Program-made: the position numbers and the translations under genes | NCBI GenBank assembly: GCA_016926135.1 | Contig: JAFGPH010000523.1 | Span: 1-9,546 of the forward strand | From: Deltaproteobacteria bacterium | GTDB lineage: Bacteria > Desulfobacterota > DSM-4660 > Desulfatiglandales > HGW-15 | Length of the DNA stretch: 9,546 bases | Reading direction: 5' to 3' | Notes under the pieces: model-generated | Database searches by the model: none | Told to the model about the DNA's origin: nothing | What the model saw: the letters and a program-made list of their open reading frames with translations, nothing else | Part shown: positions 5,806-9,546 of the stretch, one piece after another | Layout: each line of letters starts with the position of its first letter | Numbering within the stretch: position 1 is the first letter of the stretch

Positions 5806-6168
5806 ATGGGAAAGCATCTATTTATCATTTCAAAGGGGTTCGAGAAGGCGGGAGGCGCGACCCGTGCCATGCAGCTTGCCTCTATTGCGGCGGAAAAGGG
5901 GCATGAAGTCGAGATCTTTCTAATCGACGATGCCATCCACTGGGGTCAATTGGGAATGGCCGAGGGGATTCGTTCCTCTACGGGAGAGCACATGAAGGAC
6001 CTGCTCGACCAACTCATCGCCAGACAAACCACCATCCATGTCTGCAAGGCCTGCGCGGACAAGCGACTCGTTTCCCCGGATGAATTGATCCAGGGCGCGC
6101 AGATCTCCGGGGCCCCTGTGCTGGTGGACATGATGACCAGCCCGGAGTACAGGGTGTACACCTTCTAG
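5806..6168 (+). CDS. DsrE-family protein (sulfur-carrier-like)
   Basis: This 120-residue cytoplasmic protein has the DsrE/DsrF-like fold pattern: an N-terminal beta strand HLFIIS, a helix RAMQLASIAAEKGHEV, the strand EIFLIDDA, and a late VCKACADKR segment with Cys80 and Cys83. In Allochromatium vinosum DsrE a conserved cysteine in the equivalent loop (Cys78) carries a persulfide for sulfur relay. Cys80 or Cys83 is the likely counterpart here. AAGGAG lies nine bases before the ATG, and the gene starts two bases after the membrane protein stops, so it is the third operon member. Placing a soluble persulfide carrier with an exported ferredoxin and a membrane redox protein is unusual. No DsrF, DsrH, TusA or dissimilatory sulfite reductase gene is visible. 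The family is well supported; the role is inferred. Confidence 0.87.
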   Translation: MGKHLFIISKGFEKAGGATRAMQLASIAAEKGHEVEIFLIDDAIHWGQLGMAEGIRSSTGEHMKDLLDQLIARQTTIHVCKACADKRLVSPDELIQGAQISGAPVLVDMMTSPEYRVYTF

Positions 6169-6193
6169 TGTCGTGCCCCGTAAATAGACACAC

Positions 6194-6217
6194 AAAAACC
6201 TGGTCCTTGAGAGACCA
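6194..6217 (-). terminator. Candidate intrinsic terminator of the GntR regulator
   Basis: On the minus strand, about 38 bases after the regulator's stop, TGGTCT and AGGACCA form a six-pair stem (one T-G pair) with a five-base loop, followed shortly by AGG and five T residues. The stem is part of the element shared with 3905-3935, where no T-tract follows. It is plausible but weak. Confidence 0.4.
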
Positions 6218-6235
6218 CCCCCAGGGCGGCCCTTC
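6202..6235. repeat. Second copy of the 3861-3935 repeat element
   Basis: Bases 6202-6222 match the reverse complement of 3914-3935 almost exactly, differing by one inserted T and the length of the C-run. A looser match (GGCCCT) continues to about 6235. Together with the hairpin at 3861-3925 it brackets the operon at 4330-6168 in inverted orientation. A separate 12-base palindrome, AGCCCCGGGGCT, follows at 6245-6256. Confidence 0.55.
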
Positions 6236-6254
6236 GTTTTGGGTAGCCCCGGGG

Positions 6255-6986
6255 CTATTTCTGGCACCTCCCCAACAGGATGGTGGTCAGCCTTCGCCCC
6301 ATGGACTCGAGATGCTCGCGCAATGCAAGCTGAGCCCTTTGTGAATCGCGAGCCTCCACGCCTTTCAGGATTTCGTCATGTTGTTCAAACACGTTTTCAT
6401 AGCCCCAATCAACGGATGCCTTCTGTTCCATCCATCGTCTCATGGGCTGTCGAAGTTCTGAAGCCAGTCTGATGAGAATGGTGTTGTGGCTGGCCTTCGC
6501 CAATGCGGTATGGAAGGCCAGGTCGGCTTGAATCAGCTTTTTGCTCCCCCATTTTGCGGTTCTCAATCGTTCATTATGATATCTCATTTCGGCAATATTC
6601 TGCTCTGTGCCCTTCTCGACCGCCAATCTCACGATGGACTGTTCGAGTTCAACTCTCGCCTCCACGAGTTCACGGACCTTGTCAGGCCCCATTGTGGATA
6701 TTACCCAACCCAAGGATTTCGACAAGGCTTCGTCCAAGGAAGGGGAGACCACGGTGCCACGCCCATGGTCCACGGTCAGCAATCCTATCAAGGACAGCGC
6801 TCCTATCGCCTCCCTGACGGAACTCCGCCCCACATGAAACCGCTTCATCAGTTCGGGTTCGGGCGGGAGTCTGTCGCTGGGCTTGAACTTGCCCTCGGCA
6901 ATCATGGACACCAGCTTTTCAACAATCTGGTCTGTTAAACGCCTTTTTTGGACTTTGATCGCGGAAGATTTCATGGTGGGTCTCAT
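6255..6986 (-). CDS. FadR-type GntR family transcriptional regulator
   Basis: This DNA-binding repressor or activator responds to a small acid or its metabolite. The winged helix-turn-helix spans about residues 17-81 with the signature RLPPEPEL at 39-46 and GRSSVREAIGAL at 53-64. The C-terminal FCD ligand domain retains the metal-binding set Asp155, His159, His203 and His225, typical of the metal-dependent FadR subgroup that senses carboxylates. The ATG at 6986 gives 243 residues. The ATG at 6974 (Met5) is nearly as good, because the purine stretch AAAGGATGAG lies upstream of it while the first ATG is embedded in that stretch. The gene is divergent from tctBAC with a 264-base spacer holding the transporter promoter and an operator-like dyad, so it most likely controls the transporter and itself. 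Confidence 0.93.
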   Translation of the reverse strand: MRPTMKSSAIKVQKRRLTDQIVEKLVSMIAEGKFKPSDRLPPEPELMKRFHVGRSSVREAIGALSLIGLLTVDHGRGTVVSPSLDEALSKSLGWVISTMGPDKVRELVEARVELEQSIVRLAVEKGTEQNIAEMRYHNERLRTAKWGSKKLIQADLAFHTALAKASHNTILIRLASELRQPMRRWMEQKASVDWGYENVFEQHDEILKGVEARDSQRAQLALREHLESMGRRLTTILLGRCQK

Positions 6987-7047
6987 CCTTTGGACAGGGG
7001 CGTTTGCCAGACTGCCAGATATTAGCCTATTCTTCTTATGACCTATT

Positions 7048-7053
7048 TGTCAA
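7048..7053 (-). promoter_or_regulatory. Possible -35 box of the GntR regulator
   Basis: TTGACA on the minus strand is perfect, but the best -10 candidate 18 bases away, TAGGCT (7024-7029), is poor. It lies back to back with the transporter promoter, as expected for a divergent control region. Confidence 0.25.
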
Positions 7054-7076
7054 ACGAATAAGCATAGGTTTTCTTG

Positions 7077-7104
7077 TTGACATCTCAAAGGAAACGGATA
7101 TAGT
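7077..7104 (+). promoter_or_regulatory. Sigma-70 promoter of the tctBAC operon
   Basis: A perfect TTGACA (7077-7082) and TATAGT (7099-7104) are separated by 16 bases. The start site would fall near 7111, giving a leader of about 140 bases before tctB. This is the strongest vegetative promoter match seen in the window. Confidence 0.65.
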
Positions 7105-7113
7105 AGTTATCAT

Positions 7114-7134
7114 ATCATCAGATGAGCTGCTGAT
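7114..7134. promoter_or_regulatory. Operator-like palindrome just downstream of the tct promoter
   Basis: A 21-base imperfect dyad with outer arms ATCA/TGAT and inner arms CAG/CTG matches in 8 of 10 symmetric pairs around G7124. It begins about three bases past the predicted transcription start, where a bound repressor would block RNA polymerase. The divergent FadR-type regulator is the natural candidate to bind it. Confidence 0.45.
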
Positions 7135-7250
7135 CAACAGATTTTTCGCCTCCCTGCCCGCCTTTCGTTCCCGGAACCCCAGGAATCTCTCTTGGACGGC
7201 AGTGGAAGGGGGTGTTTCCGAGACCTGTAATGTGAAATCCATTCACGGGA

Positions 7251-7721
7251 GTGACGGAGTTGAAAACGGATGAGATAGTTGGCGGAGTCGTTCTCTTCGT
7301 TTTTGGAGTGGCCACCGCTCTCCTCTCTTTGAGGATGCCCATTGGAGCTTTTCGGATGCCGGGCACGGGTTTGTTCCCTCTTATCCTGGGAGTATTGCTC
7401 GCGTTCCTGTCCGGCATTTTTCTTATCCGGCTTTTCCTGAGCGCAGCGGAAACACATAAGAAATCGGATGAAGGTGAGATGCGCGGGGCGGCAAAACAGT
7501 GGATACTCTTCTTCGGAACCACGGTTTTGGTCACACTGTTCTTTAACCAATTAGGATATACGCTCTCTTCATTCCTGCTGATGGCGGCCCTTTTGAGAAC
7601 TCTTGGGGTGAAGAGGTGGAGACATAACCTGCCTTTATCCTTTGCGACCGCAATCGTTTGCCATGTTCTGTTTGTTCAATGCCTGAAGATCCCTCTGCCA
7701 AAAGGGTGGATAGGGATATAA
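7251..7721 (+). CDS. tctB: Tripartite tricarboxylate transporter small membrane subunit TctB
   Basis: TctB is the small membrane component of the TTT family, which imports carboxylates using an ion gradient and a periplasmic binding protein. The 156-residue protein has four hydrophobic segments at about residues 9-29, 40-63, 83-115 and 127-146, and a charged cytoplasmic-type loop (HKKSDEGEMR) after the second, as is usual. The motif PGTGLFPLILG at about 37-47 is characteristic of TctB. The GTG at 7251 gives the longest frame. A TTG at 7260 has a better-spaced GGGAG (7247-7251) and may be the true start. It is the first gene of the operon, 63 bases before tctA. Confidence 0.87.
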   Translation: MTELKTDEIVGGVVLFVFGVATALLSLRMPIGAFRMPGTGLFPLILGVLLAFLSGIFLIRLFLSAAETHKKSDEGEMRGAAKQWILFFGTTVLVTLFFNQLGYTLSSFLLMAALLRTLGVKRWRHNLPLSFATAIVCHVLFVQCLKIPLPKGWIGI

Positions 7722-7784
7722 AGAAAGGCCGCACTTGGAGGTCATCGATTGCAGGGTACATGCAGGAATCCGCTTTAGGGCCAG

Positions 7785-9308
7785 ATGTTTGAATCATTCC
7801 ATCATCTCGTCAACGGGTTTGGCGTCGCCACAACGATTCAGAACCTTCTCTATTGTTTGATCGGCGCCACGGTAGGGACACTGATCGGCGTGCTCCCCGG
7901 ACTTGGACCCATTGCGGGAATCGCCCTTCTGATCCCGGTCACTTTCGGCCTGAATCCCACGTCCGCTATCATCATGCTTGCGGGGATCTACTATGGGGCA
8001 ATGTATGGAGGCTCCACAACCTCCATCCTTCTTAACGTTCCTGGAGAGACAGCCTCTGTCATCACCTGTATCGACGGCCACCAGATGGCCCAGAAAGGAA
8101 GGGCTGGCCCCGCCCTTGCCACCTGCGCCATTGGTTCCTTCATCGCGGGAAGCATCAGCATACTCGGACTCGTCTTTCTGGCGCCGCCTTTGGCCGAGGC
8201 CGCATTGGCCTTCGGCCCTCCTGAATACTTTTCTTTGATGGTTTTCGGATTCATCGTGCTCAGCAATGTGACGGGAACATCCCTTGTCAAATCCCTCATG
8301 ATGGCCGTGGTAGGTTTGATCATCGGAACGATCGGGCTCGATCCGGTTGGAGGAAATGAACGATTCACCTTTGGCTCTGTCTCTCTCTTGAATGGGATCG
8401 AATTCGTGGCTGTTGCCATCGGCATCTTTGGAATTGGAGAAGTGCTGGTCAATGTCGAAAAACCGCTGGAAATGCTGGAGCAACGAGTTATTGTGCCGCG
8501 CTTTAGAGATCTCTATCCGACCCTTCGGGACTTTATGAGGTCGATCGGGCCCATTCTCAGGGGAACGGGAATTGGATTTGGGGTGGGCCTGATCCCGGGA
8601 CCCTCTCCGGTCATTGCAACCTATTCTTCTTATATGGTCGAAAGAAAAATCTCCAAGAACCCCGGGAAGTTTGGAAAGGGAGCCATTGAAGGGGTGGCCG
8701 GCCCTGAATCCGCCAACAATTCGGCTTGTCAATCAGCCTTTATTCCCCTCTTTGTCCTCGGCATTCCCTTTTCTCCTCCTACGGCCATTCTTCTCGGGGC
8801 CCTTCTCATTCACGGGGTATCGCCAGGTCCCTTAATGATTGAGCAGCACCAGGATCTCTTCTGGGGTGTGATCGCCAGTATGTACATCGGGAATGCCATT
8901 CTTCTTATCCTCAATCTGCCGTTCGTCCCTCTCTTCGCCAACATCCTCAGGATTCCCAAGAAGTTCCTTCTGCCTCTCGTTATGCTCTTGTGCGTCACAG
9001 GGATGTATACGGTGAACAATTCCGTTTTCGATATCTGGATGATGATGCTATTCGGCTTCATGGGATTCGTGATGAGAAAATGGGCCTATGAGGGTGCACC
9101 GCTTCTTCTAGCTCTGGTCCTCGGAGAGAAGCTAGAGATTGCCTTCAGGCAGTCGTTGATGATTTCTCACGGCGATTTTGCGGTGTTTGTCAGTAGGCCT
9201 GTTTCCACGGTATTTCTTCTCGCGACCGTGGTCTTCTTGATGGTCCCTGTGGTTCGGATCATTATCAAATCTTCAAAGAAAGGGGGATTGAAGGAATCAG
9301 GAGATTGA
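7785..9308 (+). CDS. tctA: Tripartite tricarboxylate transporter large membrane subunit TctA
   Basis: TctA is the main inner-membrane permease of the TTT system. The 507-residue length is standard and the protein is hydrophobic throughout, with about ten to twelve membrane helices. Both internally related family signatures are present: GVLPGLGPIAGIALL at about 35-49, followed by the YYGAMYGGSTTSILLNVPGE block near 69-88, and in the second half GLIPGPSPVIATYSSY and GVAGPESANNSACQSAFIPLFVLGIP. All glycine/proline loop motifs expected of the family appear intact. The ATG at 7785 is preceded only by a weak AGGG. The substrate cannot be read from the sequence; family members take citrate, tartrate, glutamate, terephthalate and other carboxylates. 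Confidence 0.95.
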   Translation: MFESFHHLVNGFGVATTIQNLLYCLIGATVGTLIGVLPGLGPIAGIALLIPVTFGLNPTSAIIMLAGIYYGAMYGGSTTSILLNVPGETASVITCIDGHQMAQKGRAGPALATCAIGSFIAGSISILGLVFLAPPLAEAALAFGPPEYFSLMVFGFIVLSNVTGTSLVKSLMMAVVGLIIGTIGLDPVGGNERFTFGSVSLLNGIEFVAVAIGIFGIGEVLVNVEKPLEMLEQRVIVPRFRDLYPTLRDFMRSIGPILRGTGIGFGVGLIPGPSPVIATYSSYMVERKISKNPGKFGKGAIEGVAGPESANNSACQSAFIPLFVLGIPFSPPTAILLGALLIHGVSPGPLMIEQHQDLFWGVIASMYIGNAILLILNLPFVPLFANILRIPKKFLLPLVMLLCVTGMYTVNNSVFDIWMMMLFGFMGFVMRKWAYEGAPLLLALVLGEKLEIAFRQSLMISHGDFAVFVSRPVSTVFLLATVVFLMVPVVRIIIKSSKKGGLKESGD

Positions 9309-9353
9309 AGGCAAAGGGCTGGGATGATTGGCTCGGAAACGAGGGATTGGAAG

Positions 9354-9374
9354 GGTTCAAGCTTCAAGGTTCAG
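9354..9374. repeat. Three tandem heptamers between tctA and tctC
   Basis: GGTTCAA, GCTTCAA and GGTTCAG follow one another without gaps in the 95-base spacer between tctA and tctC. The short-unit tandem style resembles the octamer repeats at 600-677, although the unit differs. No function is evident. Confidence 0.5.
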
Positions 9375-9403
9375 CAATCTGAATCCAGAAAGGAGAAAAC
9401 ATC

Positions 9404-9546
9404 ATGTTCAAGAGGGCTATGTCTATTCTGTTTGTCGTATCGCTTCTCGCAGGCACACACATTCATGCGGCGCAGTTCCCGGCCAAGGAAGTTCAGATCA
9501 TCATTCCCTGGGCGGCTGGCGGGGCGACGGACCTGATTTTTCGGGC
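9404..9546 (+). CDS. tctC: Tripartite tricarboxylate transporter solute-binding protein TctC, N-terminal part
   Basis: The frame runs from ATG 9404 off the right edge (47 codons). Residues 1-22 form a Sec signal peptide with a basic start (MFKR) and hydrophobic core, probably cut after HAA. The mature start, FPAKEVQIIIPWAAGGATDLIFR, is the characteristic opening of Bug/TctC periplasmic binding proteins, whose first ligand loop includes PWAAGG and a conserved Asp. AAGGAG lies seven bases upstream (9390-9395), a clear ribosome site. It would capture the solute and deliver it to TctAB. The order B-A-C, with the binding protein last, differs from the classical C-B-A order. Confidence 0.92.
   Translation, partial: MFKRAMSILFVVSLLAGTHIHAAQFPAKEVQIIIPWAAGGATDLIFR

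Noticed and set aside
3861..6235. A complete transposable element with terminal inverted repeats
   Set aside because: No transposase, no clear target-site duplication, and the shared segment is short and not at symmetric ends; left as a finding about repeats only.
7794..8732. 312-codon minus-strand ORF opposite tctA
   Set aside because: It lies wholly within the clearly recognisable TctA coding sequence on the other strand; the product is highly charged and matches no family.

Overview
The window looks like a chromosomal segment of an anaerobic Desulfobacterota-like (deltaproteobacterial) bacterium. This rests on gene content (YcaO and LarE homologues, a Tat-exported multi-cluster ferredoxin, a DsrE-family protein, a multihaem cytochrome fragment, a PAS/sigma-54 activator, a tripartite tricarboxylate transporter) and on short intergenic repeats of a kind I associate with that group. 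No sequence search was possible, so the taxonomy is inference.

Layout. (1) 1-1516, minus strand: a YcaO-domain gene running off the left edge, preceded in transcription order by larE. The two are separated by an octamer-repeat hairpin that also encodes the last residues of LarE. (2) 1517-2325: a spacer with a REP-like palindrome, then a plus-strand ORF that appears to be a deletion relic. A headless ferredoxin, missing one cluster cysteine, is fused in frame to the C-terminal part of a multihaem c-type cytochrome, with no export signal. (3) 2303-3763, minus strand: a PAS-AAA+-Fis sigma-54 activator with an unusual cysteine group in its PAS domain. (4) 3764-4329: a long control region holding a large hairpin, a 21-bp double palindrome that looks like an enhancer site, and two candidate -24/-12 promoter sequences. 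(5) 4330-6168, plus strand: a tight three-gene operon of a Tat-exported iron-sulfur protein, a four-helix membrane protein with two candidate haem histidines, and a DsrE-family sulfur-carrier-like protein. (6) 6255-9546: a FadR-type GntR repressor, divergent from a tctB-tctA-tctC transport operon. The operon has a clear sigma-70 promoter and an operator-like palindrome; tctC runs off the right edge.

How it may work together. The most interesting unit is the sigma-54 activator with the FeS/membrane/DsrE operon. Its parts suggest a membrane redox conduit linking the periplasm, and perhaps the quinone pool, to a cytoplasmic persulfide carrier, switched by a redox-sensing activator. No catalytic subunit is present; the adjacent ferredoxin-cytochrome relic may be what remains of a larger related locus. 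YcaO plus LarE on the other side is a second sulfur-transfer theme. The TctBAC block is an ordinary solute-uptake operon, probably for a carboxylate, under local GntR control. The right-hand third is conventional; the left two thirds hold the novelty.
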